Below, piece after piece: positions 12,823 through 23,924 of a stretch of DNA of 64,000 nucleotides. A model generated the notes under the pieces. The model had not been told where the DNA came from. It worked only from the letters and a program-made list of their open reading frames with translations, and did not search any database. Location: the NCBI RefSeq assembly GCF_963678635.1, contig NC_087063.1, positions 18,645,814 to 18,709,813 of the forward strand, written 5' to 3'. The position numbers and the translations under genes were made by a program. The DNA comes from Symsagittifera roscoffensis. Lineage: Eukaryota > Xenacoelomorpha > Acoela > Convolutidae. Position 1 is the first letter of the stretch; each line of letters starts with the position of its first letter.

Positions 12823-13201
12823 CAGGGGCGGATCTAGGATTTTCTCGAGGGGGGGGGGGGGGGGCGAAGTTTGCTGACATTTTTTTAAGGTTTATTTAGG
12901 TGATTTTCCGAGCTCTCCTAAAGCACTAAAAAGACCCTGTTTTGGCCGACCGAAATTTGTGCGCGAAATTTGAAAAAAAGTCCAAAAAAGGCGTTTTTTG
13001 ACACTTACAGGCCAAAAAAGGCGTTTTCCCCACTCAAAATTAGTATATATTGGCGCCGACGGCGCCTTTAGAAAAATTTTAGTGTCGATCGGCCAAAAAT
13101 CTATTTCTTAAAAAGTACCAAAGGGGGGAGCCTTTGGGTCGGCAGGGGGTCGAATCCCTGAGGGGAACGTCCAAGCCCCCGCCCCCCTAAATCCGCCCCT
13201 G
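12823..13201. mobile_element. Complete hAT-type MITE, 379 bp with 8-bp TSD
   Basis: It begins CAGGGGCGGATCTAGG and ends CCTAAATCCGCCCCTG, forming terminal inverted repeats. It is flanked by the identical octamer GTTAGTTG at 12815-12822 and 13202-13209. An 8-bp duplication with CAGGGGCG-type ends is the signature of hAT transposons, and the lack of any transposase ORF makes this a MITE. Internal landmarks (TTAGTATATATTGGCGCCGAC, CCTTTGGGTCGGCAGGGGG) recur in several partial copies in this window. Confidence 0.9.
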
Positions 13202-13231
13202 GTTAGTTGTGCATTTTTCTAGATGATATGG

Positions 13232-13460
13232 TGTCAGGGGCTACAATATGTTCAGTTGTCAATCATCCTAGTTGTCAATCATCTTAGTTGCTATTCTTAT
13301 TTCTCATACTTTAATTAAGTGTGAGTTTGGTACCTGCCTGTCAATCAACTAAAAGCTGTCTAGCTGTTATGTGTTGACCTCTAGTTCACTCTCTTATTTA
13401 TGCGAACTAGAATACAGTCAATTGAGTATTTAACAGCCATCTTTTTACAAACCCTTGTTA
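13232..13460 (+). repeat. 5' LTR of Ty3/Gypsy element 1
   Basis: 229 bp, starting TGTCAGGGGC and ending CCCTTGTTA. It is identical to 19210-19438 except for one base (GTTGACC versus GTTGAAC). It is preceded by ATGG at 13228-13231, repeated after the 3' LTR at 19439-19442, giving a 4-bp target-site duplication. One mismatch in 229 bases means a recent insertion. Confidence 0.95.
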
Positions 13461-13478
13461 TGGCGCAGCCAGTGGATG
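13461..13478 (+). other. Putative tRNA primer-binding site of element 1
   Basis: TGGCGCAGCCAGTGG follows the LTR with no gap. The TGG start is expected for a site complementary to a tRNA 3' CCA end. I cannot name the tRNA without a search. An ATG at 13460-13462 overlaps the LTR/PBS junction. Confidence 0.55.
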
Positions 13479-13482
13479 GTGA

Positions 13483-16400
13483 GGGGAAAAACCCCCTTGG
13501 AATTGTGGCTTTCTGGCCTCAACTCAGGCGGAACCGCAACTTTTATGGGAACACTGGAAACAACGATTTCATTGGGCAATGGTGGCGAAACATGGACTAG
13601 TCTCGTCAGACTACTACTTTCCATCGACATTAACTGAAGCACAGATCGCAGACCTGGGTGACATTGGTGGAAAACCACGGGCAGAAGGTGAACGTACACT
13701 GATATCGAATCTGTATTTATGCCTGGGACATGAGGGACAGAGAGCTTTGCATAATCAACATCCACACTTAGATATGGAAACAGTACGATACCCACGTTTT
13801 TTGGATACCTGTGTAACTCTTTTTCAGAAAGAGCGGAACGAAAGGTACGAGATGTACCAAATGTTGTCGAGGAAACAAAAGGAGGGTGAGAGTCTAGAAT
13901 CGTTCTATGCAGAACTTAGCGGAATGGCGGCAAGATGCAATTTGGGCACCCAGGAGCGGAAAATGGTGAGAGACATATTTATTTTCAACATGAGGAACAG
14001 GGACGCACAGAACGAGCTGTGTCGGGAAACTAAAACCCCGGAAGAAGCATTGCGCATCGCAATGTCATATGAAAGAGGAGACAAATACGCAAGGAGCTAC
14101 AAGGGCGCCGTATCCGGTTCCACGGGAATGGCGCATCCATCGCCAGGGGGTTCCTTACAGATCAAAACGGAACCAGTCAGTAATATTCGCGGATCCAGGG
14201 GACGAGGAATGCCAAGGGGACGGGGTCAATACCCAAATCGTGGAGGAGGTCGAACAACCGATCGAATGCAAGAGCGCAGATGTTACAACTGCGATCAACC
14301 GAACTTCACCCCAGAACACCGACAACGATGCCCAGCAAGAGCCGTCACATGCAACTTCTGCAAAAAGATTGGGCACTTTGAGAGGACTTGCCGTGGAAAA
14401 CGACAATCCAGGGGGGGACAACCAGTTGGACTGATCCAAGGGGATGAACTCTTCGACGAAGAAGATACCCCCTCGGATGACGTGGAGCCCCAAGCTGCGG
14501 CAAATTCAGTAGGTTTCGTTAAACGAGAACACCACAACTGGTCATCAGAAAGTTCAGACGATTACATGGTTATGGCAATTCGACGGAAGAAGGAAACGGT
14601 GTTGAAAGTTGCCGGGCCTAAACTCAAAATATTCATTAATGGGCACCAAATGAACATTTGGATCGACAGTGGATCGCCGATTTCCATTCTAACACTAGAA
14701 GATTTGAGAAGAACAGTGGGAAGAGCGGGAATCAACTTGAAGCAGGATAACACTGACGATGACGAATTTCGAGACTACAGTAACAATCGGATCAAGATGT
14801 TGGGCAGAATGGAACTCGAATTAGCATCAAACGGCTGGAAGACGACAGCAGAAGTCCGAGTCATTGGGGGGACCAGACCATCCATCGTGGGACGTGATTT
14901 GATGGGGAAACTTGGACTCCAGTTGATGCAAGCAGATCCAAAGGGGGAAATCATGAACATCCAGGGGGCGGAGGACAATTCATGCAAGGAGGGGCACGAT
15001 GAACCGGAGGATGAGCAGATGGATCAATGGCAATCATACTTCAGTAAGCTATTCCCAAAACTTTTTACTAGAGTTGGAAAAATTAGGAACTACAAAGTTC
15101 AAGCAGAATTTTTCAAAAATCTTGTACCGGTGCAGCAGAAGGGACGGAGAGTGCCGGTAACGCTCCAAGAAAAAGTGGACAAAGAAATCGATAAGCTATT
15201 AACCCAGGGACATATAGAAAAATTGAAAGAGTGTTCGGATCGATACTTTGTTTCTCCGATCGTCATCACCGTGAAAAAAGACGGGTCCGTAAAATTAGCA
15301 TTGGAATCACGAGAGCTTAATAAACAAGTGCATAAAAACAAATACCAGATGCCAAATATAGAAGAACTTGTAGATACAATAGGACAACTTATATCCGAGA
15401 AAAAACAAGGGGAAGTGTACTTTACTACGATGGACCTAACGTACGCGTATGGGCAACTACCGCTTAGTGAAGAAACGAGCGTGCACTGTAATTTTTCTTT
15501 GGTGGGCGGACGGTCGACAGGAACTTACCGCTTCCGAACAGGGTTTTACGGGCTAACGTCAATGCCGGCAGAGTTCCAGCGAGTAATGGACTCAATTTTA
15601 AACGAATTCCCACAAGCGAACGCGTTTATTGATGATATTTTGGTTACAACCAAGGGAACGGAAGTAGAACATATCTCCTTGGTTGAAAAGATCCTCCGGA
15701 AACTAAACCACGAAAACATATCCTTGAAGTTACCAAAATAAGAGTTTGCGAAACCCGAATGCGAGTGGCTTGGCCATCGTATAACCGAAACGGGGGTTAC
15801 GCCTCTTAAACGAAAAACATCGCCGATAGACGCACTAAAAGCTCCTAAAACAGTCACGCAATTAAAGTCATTTATGGGCTCAATCCACAGCTTGCATAAA
15901 TATTTACCGGCGATAGCGGAGATGTCAGCTCCATTAAGGCCACTTCTCAGCAAGAAGAACGAATATAACTGGACCGCGGAAAGTGAAAATGCTTTCCAAA
16001 ATATTAAAATGGGGGTAGCGAACATAGTTGAATTAAAACACTTTGATATTCATAAGGATATTAGAGTTGTTTGCGATGCAAGTCACAATGGCCTTGGAGC
16101 GGTTTTAGAGCAATTGGGTACCGAAGGGTGGCGCCCTATATCTTTTGCATCACGATTCTTAAACGCAGCCGAGAAAAAATATTCCACTAACGAGCTTGAG
16201 ATGCTGGCAGTGGTATGGGGGGCCAAGTATTTTAGAAATTACATCCTAGGGAGATCATTTACAGTCATTACCGATCATAAGGCTTTAATTTCATTACTTA
16301 ACGGGAATAACAAGAAAAACAAAACACTTTTTTCAAGACTGACACGTTGGCTGGACAGACTGATTCCTTTTGACTTTGTAATAGAACACAAACCGGGCGC

Positions 16401-19026
16401 CAAGATTGGATTGGCAGATTATTTGTCGAGGCATTCTAGCGAACCCCCTAAACCGATAAGTCAATATGATAATTTGTTCACCGTGGCAAAAACCGCTTCG
16501 ATCAGAAAATCCCATGGTTTTACAAATGAATTAAAACCCCTTGGTAAACGAAATTATCAGAATATTCGAGAAACTGGTTCTAAACAGTCTAGACGGTTTT
16601 CATCCAATCACAAGCGAGAACGAATAACATGCATACAACCAGCGACGGTTGAGGGCGGAAAGTCATGCGTGAAGACAACGACCAATAGGAAACGATCAAT
16701 TTGCATAACGCGTAAATCAAATAAATCCAAGGGACATTCAGTGTGCTCTATATATTGTTCCCTTGGAAGACGGTTAAATTTGCCTACATCTAAACACTCA
16801 AACAAAATGGATAGCGACTCTAATTGTTCTTTCCCAGTATTTGAAATTGAAAATGTTGAAAACGATACAATTGATTCCCAAACTAACAATCCGAATATAC
16901 TACAACCTCAGATCAACTCTCCGCTTAGATTAGATGAAAATTTATTGAGTAGCGATGAAATAACTGTCATTAACCCTGAAATTGTTGCAATTACTAAAAA
17001 CACACGGGATTCCAAAATTAATACAGTACTTTCCATACCTTCGAAATTTCCAGGCGAGCTTTTTCCTACTGTTAATCCGAATCAGCAAATTATGTCCATC
17101 ATTCCTCGTGATTGCAAGGTTATCAAGAAGTCTCAATCGTTACCAGAACTTTTTAATTTAGAATTTGTTGCCTCGAACATACCAGCGGATGTGAACTTAG
17201 TACGAGTAAAAGAAGCATTGGAGAAGAAGACAAACTTGAAGGAAGAACTCCTAAAGATTGGGAAGTACTGGGCTCAATACGCTAACGATCTGTCGTTACG
17301 GGACGATTGTGTGTGGTTGGATGGACGGTTGGTCATCCCTTTACCTTTGCAATTTCCAGTTGAATCGCGGATACACTATTACCATCACGGTAAAAGAAAT
17401 ATGTTCGAAGCAGCGCGCGACGTCTGGTATCCTTACATGTACCGCAGTTTGGCAGCAAAGGCCACGTACTGTCAGCAATGCACGGAAGCGGGTAAGAATC
17501 TAAAACCGTTATTACCCAAGGGAGACATGGGCAAGGTCCCCGAACCAAGGGAATCCAATGAATGTTTACAGTTGGAATTCTGGGGGCCGATAAATTACTT
17601 GAACGAAAGTAAGAAATAAGTTTTGGTTGCTACGGACCGATTCTCAAGGTGGCCGTCAGCAATGGTTACTACCACTAATACGTCAGATAAGGTCTTAAAA
17701 TTCCTTAATAAGTACATATCGCATCATGGAGTACCTCGGAAGATCCACGTTGATCAGGGATCATGTTTTTCTTCTAATAAATTTAAAAGCTTCTGTAACG
17801 AAGAAGGCATCGAGCTAATGTACTCCCCAGTGAATGATCATCGAGGCACGGGGTCCGTTGAACGGACAATAGGAAGTTTGAAGAATTTTGTCTTAACATA
17901 TGCGACAGAAAAAGAACATAAGTCTCTAGAATCTATGGTCGATATAGCGCTAGGCGCCCTACGATTCTCAAAAAATGCAACTACTAAATTAACACCTTTT
18001 GAAGCTCATCACGGCAGGGAGGCCAATACCGTTTTACGAAACCTTACGAAAAAACCAAGTTTGAAAAACTTGAATTGGAAGAACGTCTTAAAACAAAAAT
18101 GTTTGTGTTTAGACGAAACTGATCCTGAGATGAGTAAAGTTGCATTCCCTCAGCATTCGAATTGGGAGGAGAGGTCGGATCTAACATACGCTCCAACTTT
18201 CCGAAGGGCCCCTATCACGCTGGATAGTGACCAACAAATGGACGCATGTCCAAGGGAGGGATCGGAAGTTGGACCACAAATCCAAGGGAGTGGAGACACT
18301 GGCCCTAACATCCAGGGGAGTGGAGGAGGACGCACCCTATACCAGCGTACTACCAGCAAGACCCTAAATCGGTATAAATTACTAAAATCCAATGTAATCT
18401 CTGAATCCGAACATACTTTGAAACTTAAAAACGGATCCGTTCTTAGGAAAAGTGCAGTGGCATCAAAACCGAAACCTGACCTTCCCAAGAAACGGAAACC
18501 GGCTACGCTCAAGGATATGCTAGCGAGCGCAAAGAAAGGAGCAGTCGTGAGCCCGAAATCAAAAAGAGCTAAGACTACGCGGACGGTACAAGTAGCCACC
18601 TTCGAGTCCGACAGTTCGGATACTGAAGACGATCAGCCATTGAACATTCCGGCAAGACTACCGGTAGAAATGCTAGCGAGACGCGAAGCAATTGCGGCGG
18701 GACAAAGCCCAAGCGGCAGTACGACAGTAATGGAAGGTGGAACGGGAGCTAAAGCCAAATCCAGAGTGACAAGAGCTAAGCGAGGAAAAGGGGGCCAAAG
18801 AAAACAAGCGAAGGAAAGCCAGGAACGTCCAGCGTTAGTGGCGCGGGAGTGTCTTGTAAATAGTAGTCAAGAAGAAGACGTTGAATCAGGCAGCCAAAGT
18901 GAAAGCTCGGGAACCAGAAGGAGTACTAGAAGGAGAAAGCCAGTAGACAAAATGGGAGGAGTTATGATTGAAACTATCCAGGGGGCGGAACAAACAGGAA
19001 AACATCCAGGGGGAGAAGGGAAATGA
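13483..19026 (+). pseudogene. gag-pol: Ty3/Gypsy gag-pol polyprotein, broken by two in-frame stops
   Basis: A single frame encodes the whole replication polyprotein of element 1. First ATG at 13579, but homologous-looking Gag residues extend upstream to 13483 without one. Order: Gag capsid-like region; two zinc knuckles near residues 234-270, the second a regular CX2CX4HX4C (CNFCKKIGHFERTC); aspartic protease with DSGSP near 362 and a GRDL motif; reverse transcriptase with MDLTYAYG and FIDDIL; RNase H (CDASHNGLGAVL, TDHKAL); integrase with an HHCC zinc region, VDQGS and SVERT; then a long basic/serine-rich tail. TAA codons at 15739-15741 (between RT palm and thumb) and 17617-17619 (inside integrase) interrupt the frame; reading resumes in the same frame after each. 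The first integrase catalytic position reads LQLEFWG, Glu rather than Asp. There is no env. It inserted in sense in a receptor intron. Confidence 0.92.
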
Positions 19027-19209
19027 ATCTTATTTCTACATTTATTCAAAAACTCGTTAACCCAGGGAGAGGGATGGCCATAAGCCTAAAACTCAAGTTG
19101 TTAAAACTCAAGTGTTTGTTGCAGTATAGTTGAGGCGGCATTTTGAAGGTGTAGTTATTATATTTAAATTTAAATTACTATGTATTTAAATTTTACATCC
19201 ATACGGAAA
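19027..19209 (+). other. Element 1 3' untranslated region
   Basis: 183 bases between the gag-pol stop and the 3' LTR. A purine-rich tract (CCCAGGGAGAGGGATGG, around 19060) is the best polypurine-tract candidate, but it is about 130 bases from the LTR. The bases next to the LTR are AT-rich rather than purine-rich, so the plus-strand primer site is uncertain. Confidence 0.5.
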
Positions 19210-19438
19210 TGTCAGGGGCTACAATATGTTCAGTTGTCAATCATCCTAGTTGTCAATCATCTTAGTTGCTATTCTTATTTCTCATACTTTAATTAAGTGT
19301 GAGTTTGGTACCTGCCTGTCAATCAACTAAAAGCTGTCTAGCTGTTATGTGTTGAACTCTAGTTCACTCTCTTATTTATGCGAACTAGAATACAGTCAAT
19401 TGAGTATTTAACAGCCATCTTTTTACAAACCCTTGTTA
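19210..19438 (+). repeat. 3' LTR of Ty3/Gypsy element 1
   Basis: 229 bp, differing from the 5' LTR by one base. It is followed by the TSD ATGG (19439-19442), and then within two bases by a 56-bp tandem duplication that includes a splice acceptor of the host gene. Confidence 0.95.
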
Positions 19439-19444
19439 ATGGTA

Positions 19445-19556
19445 TTTGAATTTGTGTATGCATGCAGGTGTTGGACTTGTCAGTTTTCATTGCCCTAAAT
19501 TTTGAATTTGTGTATGCATGCAGGTGTTGGACTTGTCAGTTTTCATTGCCCTAAAT
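19445..19556 (+). repeat. 56-bp tandem duplication spanning a splice acceptor
   Basis: Two copies (19445-19500 and 19501-19556) each contain the intron end TGTATGCATGCAG and the first 33 bases of the receptor exon. Only the second copy continues into the rest of the exon. Using the first acceptor would add 56 bases and break the frame. Confidence 0.95.
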
Positions 19557-19653
19557 TGGCACAACCAGATGGTGTCCTGGGACCCCAATGATTATGATGG
19601 ACACGAAAGAGTATTTTTATCTGAAAACGCGGACAACTGGCTCCCAGACTTAG
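19524..19653 (+). CDS. Cys-loop receptor exon, loop D/A region
   Basis: Encodes VLDLSVFIALNWHNQMVSWD, then an NPxDY-like segment (PNDYDG) and NWLPDL. This is the region of nicotinic receptors where a conserved Trp (loop D) and the WLPD motif shape the agonist site and inner beta sheet. Phase 0 start and phase 1 end (TTA G|GTCAGT). The final G joins TG of the next exon to give Val, so the spliced protein reads LPDL-V-FFNQ. The upstream acceptor is duplicated. Confidence 0.88.
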
Positions 19654-20231
19654 GTCAGTAAGCAGTGAAAGTTTCTTCAACCCACGCAGGCCGAGCATTT
19701 TTCACACTTCTTAAGCAGTACTGAAGCAGCTCACTGCGTTTGTAATTTTTGCCCAATTTGGAAAATCTATTTGAAATACTCTTTTAAACAGATGACTGAA
19801 AAATTTTTGAAATATCTTTTCAACAGATGGTTGATAGTTTTTTATGAGCACCATCAGGCTAATGATAAGCCAGCATCACATCCCAAAATTTTTGGTCTAC
19901 TTATACGTTTGTTTATTGAAGCAAAAATATAAGAGCTTCAATGAAATGTTTTTGTTTTGGGGACTTTTGAGGTTGATGTCAAAAAATTCTTTCATTTTGT
20001 TTTAAAGTAAAAAAAGCTAACTCATTAGCTAATTGATATTGTTAATTGGTTTCTGATCTCAATATTCGTAAATATACAGACTGCCTGACTGCCCCTAGAA
20101 CATCTCCTGAATCCGCGTCTGGTTTTAGAAATCAAATCGAGATTTTTCCTGCTATGATAAATACGAAAACTATTTGATTAACATTCAATGCATTTGCCAG
20201 ATAGAAACAACATTTCTTCGTTAACTTTTAG
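19654..20231 (+). other. Receptor intron (578 bp)
   Basis: GT-AG intron (GTCAGT ... TTTTAG), AT-rich, with no recognisable repeat or gene. Confidence 0.8.
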
Positions 20232-20441
20232 TGTTCTTCAACCAGATCGGCGGCCACCAGCTAACTAAATCTCTGCAAGTGCCCATCTGGATCAATGCCT
20301 CCGGACACACCCACTTGTCTCGCCTGATTAGGGCAGAATTCCTCTGCAACCTGGATGCCCACTTCTTCCCCTTCGACCAGCACTCCTGCACCCAGATGCT
20401 GGGACCCTGGATCAGCCCAAAAGAATCAGTGTCTGTCCAGA
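20232..20441 (+). CDS. Cys-loop receptor exon carrying the signature Cys loop
   Basis: Encodes FFNQIGGHQL through VPIWINASGHT to the cys-loop CNLDAHFFPFDQHSC. Exactly 13 residues separate the two cysteines, and the FPFD core is the family signature that contacts the membrane domain during gating. The exon then runs GPWISPKESVSVQ. It ends in phase 1 at CAG A|GTAAAC, and the leftover A joins CC of the next exon (Thr). The distance from the second Cys to the Trp in the next exon is normal for nicotinic receptors, so no exon seems missing between. Confidence 0.92.
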
Positions 20442-20584
20442 GTAAACGCCAAATCTCTCTTTTTCCACATACGGGAGGCTATATTGTTATGATATAAATT
20501 CCGAATGTCAGAACACTTTCAACCAGTCGACTTCCTTTAAACTGGTGAAACGGAAAAAACTTCCAACCCATTTTTCAAATTTTC

Positions 20585-20893
20585 GAATTCTAAACTGCGA
20601 CTAGTGTAATTTTTTTAAAAAACCTTTTTTTGAGGTCGACCAAATTGGTTTTTTTGAGCGATTCCAGAGCACTCTGAAGACCCTATTCTTTGATCAAAAA
20701 TTCAGCGCTGCAGGCACATTTTGAAGAAACACGTCAAAAATTCGGTTTTCGGACACTTTTTTGGAAAATTTCGACTAAAATTGCATTTTTTCGGAACGCG
20801 CTCCTCTTCAAAATTAGTATATATTGGCGCCTAGGCGCATAAAGAAAAATTTTGGGGTTGGTCGGCCCCCACCGCCCCCTAACTCCGCCCCTG
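20585..20893 (+). mobile_element. 5'-truncated hAT-type MITE copy
   Basis: It shares GAGGTCGACCAAATTGG, a GAAGACCC core, AAAATTAGTATATATTGGCGCC and the terminal CTCCGCCCCTG (ending at 20893) with the complete copy. The left terminal repeat is not recognisable. Confidence 0.7.
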
Positions 20894-21104
20894 ATTACGT
20901 CAAAAGGTTTGTAAAAACTCAAGCTGAATTACGTAAGTTACATATTTTAATAAGTTCTAGCTCTACAAACTCCAATAAATACTAATTTTCGCAATTAGCC
21001 TCAATTCAGTTTAGAACGGTTATGCGTGCGGATAAAATGTCACTCAAAAGTAATTCACGTATTAAAACATTTTATCAAAGTGTTACTTCAGCAGCAAAGT
21101 GGCA

Positions 21105-21180
21105 TATTAGTCTAGTGCAAGCATACTCGCTTGGTATATTGTTAGATTTGAGGGTCGATGCCCATACGCCGTCAACTTTT
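21105..21180 (+). repeat. tRNA-derived SINE-like head
   Basis: TAGTCTAGTGCAAG resembles an A box and GGGTCGATGCC resembles a B box about 40 bases later. Pairing for a full cloverleaf is not evident. Confidence 0.35.
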
Positions 21181-21884
21181 TAAAAATTGGTCTGAATAAA
21201 AAAACAACCGAATATATATATTCCTCTCTTTCTTCGAAACTCGGAATAACTAGCGTTCACATATTTATGCAGTAAAATCCTGTCGATATTTGATTTTTCC
21301 GGATTCAATCGTGAATTCAAAGTTGTCTCAGTTCTCGTAAGAAAACGCAAAACCACCGCAGAAAGCGCAAAGCTTAGCATCTGTTTGTCAATCAAAAATA
21401 TCAGAACTCGAAACTGCCGCGGTAACTTTTTTGTTTATAATTAGATCCATTTAATCAACAAAACTACGAACCTAAGTATTTTAAGTAGTTGGTTTGATCA
21501 AACGCTCTCTTTTTTTCCCTTGGCCTCGTATATTTTACAGGTGCCAGAATCAGTTCCCAAGCTTATCACCCCGTGTTTTGTAACCCCCTTTTTCTTAACC
21601 CCTCTCATATAACCCCGAAGTTAGATAACCCCACTACAATTTAACCCCTTTTTAAAACCAATTGTTAGAATTAAAATGAGATTTACTTGAAAAGAATTCG
21701 GAACGATATCGTCGGTAAACTTCAAAGCTGTAATTGCGAAAAATTTTGCGAAGCAAAATGAGTTAACATGCACGCTGGTACATGCGTTTTAGACTTGAAC
21801 AGAAATGACCTTGCCGATTGTCTAGACTTTGATATGAACTTGATCACGAATCCAACCGACATGATTCAAATTAGCGCATACACA

Positions 21885-22190
21885 AAACAGTCCCATACAA
21901 AAGAGTTCGAAACATCAAAAAAAGGTTCTAAGAACAGTCCCATACAAAACATTCCAAAACCATTTGAATTTCCTGACCTTGATCTTTTGGCGCCGACAGA
22001 ATTGATCTACGCTTTGAAAACTCAAACATGGGCGCAATTAAAGATCAAAGAGCCAAACTTGGAACAATAATTCGGATGACAACCAAAGACCTCACGGTAT
22101 AGTGGTTAAAGCGTTAGTCTCAAAATCTAGAGATCAAAGAATCAAATCCCTGGCGCCACAAAAAATTTTCCAATTTGTTGTTCTGGCCAA
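21885..22190 (+). mobile_element. SINE-like repeat with tRNA-like 3' part (copy 2)
   Basis: Second copy of the repeat at 10470-10700, with an A box (TAGTGGTTAAAG) and B-box-like GAATCAAATCC near its 3' end. A 100-codon frame at 21768-22070 runs into the repeat but has no recognisable domain and is probably fortuitous. Confidence 0.6.
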
Positions 22191-23924
22191 ACCCGATGAT
22201 GCTGCATCCCTTTGATTCCATAATGAAGGGGGGAATAGGGCTTCCCGATTCGGGACGAGATTTTTTATGTAGTTAAATCCAAAATAAAGGCAAAACTCGT
22301 CAATTTTTGCTATTTTTTCCGACTCTTTTATGGTGCGATCGCAAATGAATTGAATCTTCTCCACTATTTTATCGTATTAAATTCCTATTTCTTCTTCTTT
22401 TTCAAACGCCAATACGGGTAACATTTTGAGTGCTAAAGCGAACTCGTGACTTGTTTCGTAATCATTTTTCAATTCGAGCTCCGCGATTTCTCTCATAAAA
22501 CTTTGTGAAAGATGGAAGAAACATCCCGACAGCTTGGACTTTTCTGAAACTCTTGAATAGCGGCCTGCTCAAAATCCAGTTAAATTTTTTGAGGTCTACT
22601 ATCAGGGGCTAGTGTTTTTAGGGCTTCTAAGAAACGGTGGTAAGTTTTTTCTGTTTTATTTGGCAGGAACGCATATATGCAAGTGGGGGCTATTCCTGAA
22701 AGACTGACGTGTATGGAGTAAAATTTTTAAAACATTTTCGGGGTGACTTTGAAAGTTCCGTCATTTCAATAAATTTTTATCCATCCGTAATTGCTGTTGT
22801 ACGGCATTTATGGGTTTGGTACTTCGAGCAGTTCCAATTTGTTGTTGTCTTGTTTTTGCGTTTAAGGTAATACTCATGGCCTGCTACCACTAGCATTTGC
22901 TTGTCTTTTGAAGATAAAGTAAAATAGAAAGTCGCTTCAAACATTATATCTGATCTGATAGAGTGGTATAACAATGGTTAAAGAAATAGGCAGTATGATT
23001 TTTTATAAAACTCACAAACGTCTTTTGTTGCCTTCAATTAGCACCATGTAGGTTATCTCTGTTTTAAACGCGTGAGTGAGGGATTATTTCTCTAACTAAT
23101 CGAAATGCAATTATTTTTGAGATGCTAGAGGCATCAAGTGAATTAAGACTAGCTTTTCAGTCCTCAATTAGTAAACTTAATTGGACTACTCCTGTACTTA
23201 TAAAAGTACTTAATTTGAAACAAATTATCGTCATTAAAAGGGGCTTAAATTGTTGTTGGGTTATCATGTTACGGAGTTATACTATGGGGGGTGTAAACAT
23301 AAGGGTTTAAATATCGCAGGATTAAACAGTGAGACACCACCAGAATCAAATCGCTATCTTCCTACAAAATCAACGAAAATTAAAGATTTTCTAAACATGA
23401 AAATACTCGCTAAGTTTTGGTACAAAAAATTAACCCCAAAGAACGCAATAATTTTTTGTCTAGGGATTGAAAGATATGCTAACATGCTGAATAAAATTTG
23501 TGAACAACATTTTTCGGACAATATCAAAGATCAAATATGAATCGTGCGAAAATAATATGACCAATTAGCTAGCCTCAATTCAATTTTGAACGATTTTGTT
23601 TGTGTGGTTGAATACGCCAGGCATAAATCATCAGAGTTACGCTCGCAGCATAAAGAAATAATTTTTCAAATCGCGGCACAATTTAGTCCATAACATGGCC
23701 AAATCTGCAATCTTCAAGCTTCCAAAACTTTACAAAACATATTCGGAGGTAAAATATCTTACGGAAAAAAAACAGGAAAAATCTTGCAAATGTTTTAGAA
23801 ACTATGACCACAAACCATTTCCGCATTACAAAGGACTCAAACTACCGGTTTTTTTTGGCGCTCGCAACCAATCATTTCTCTCCCCCCGCACCCGACTATG
23901 AATAAGTATGTGTATGCGCCAAGG

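Larger units (their letters stand above)
12480..19523 (+). other. Receptor intron enlarged by two transposon insertions
   Basis: The donor is GTTACT at 12480 and the acceptor is GCATGCAG ending at 19523. Removing the hAT MITE (12823-13201 plus TSD) and the Ty3/Gypsy element (13232-19438 plus TSD) leaves an ancestral intron of only about 0.45 kb. The retrotransposon lies in the same orientation as the gene, and its 3' LTR ends 85 bases before the exon. Confidence 0.7.

Noticed and set aside
14069-14493. Open frames of 110-120 codons antisense and out of frame within Gag
   Set aside because: Shadows of the gag-pol frame, which has clear zinc knuckle and protease motifs.
21768-22070. 100-codon ORF
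   Set aside because: Overlaps a SINE-like repeat shared with 10470-10700 and shows no domain.
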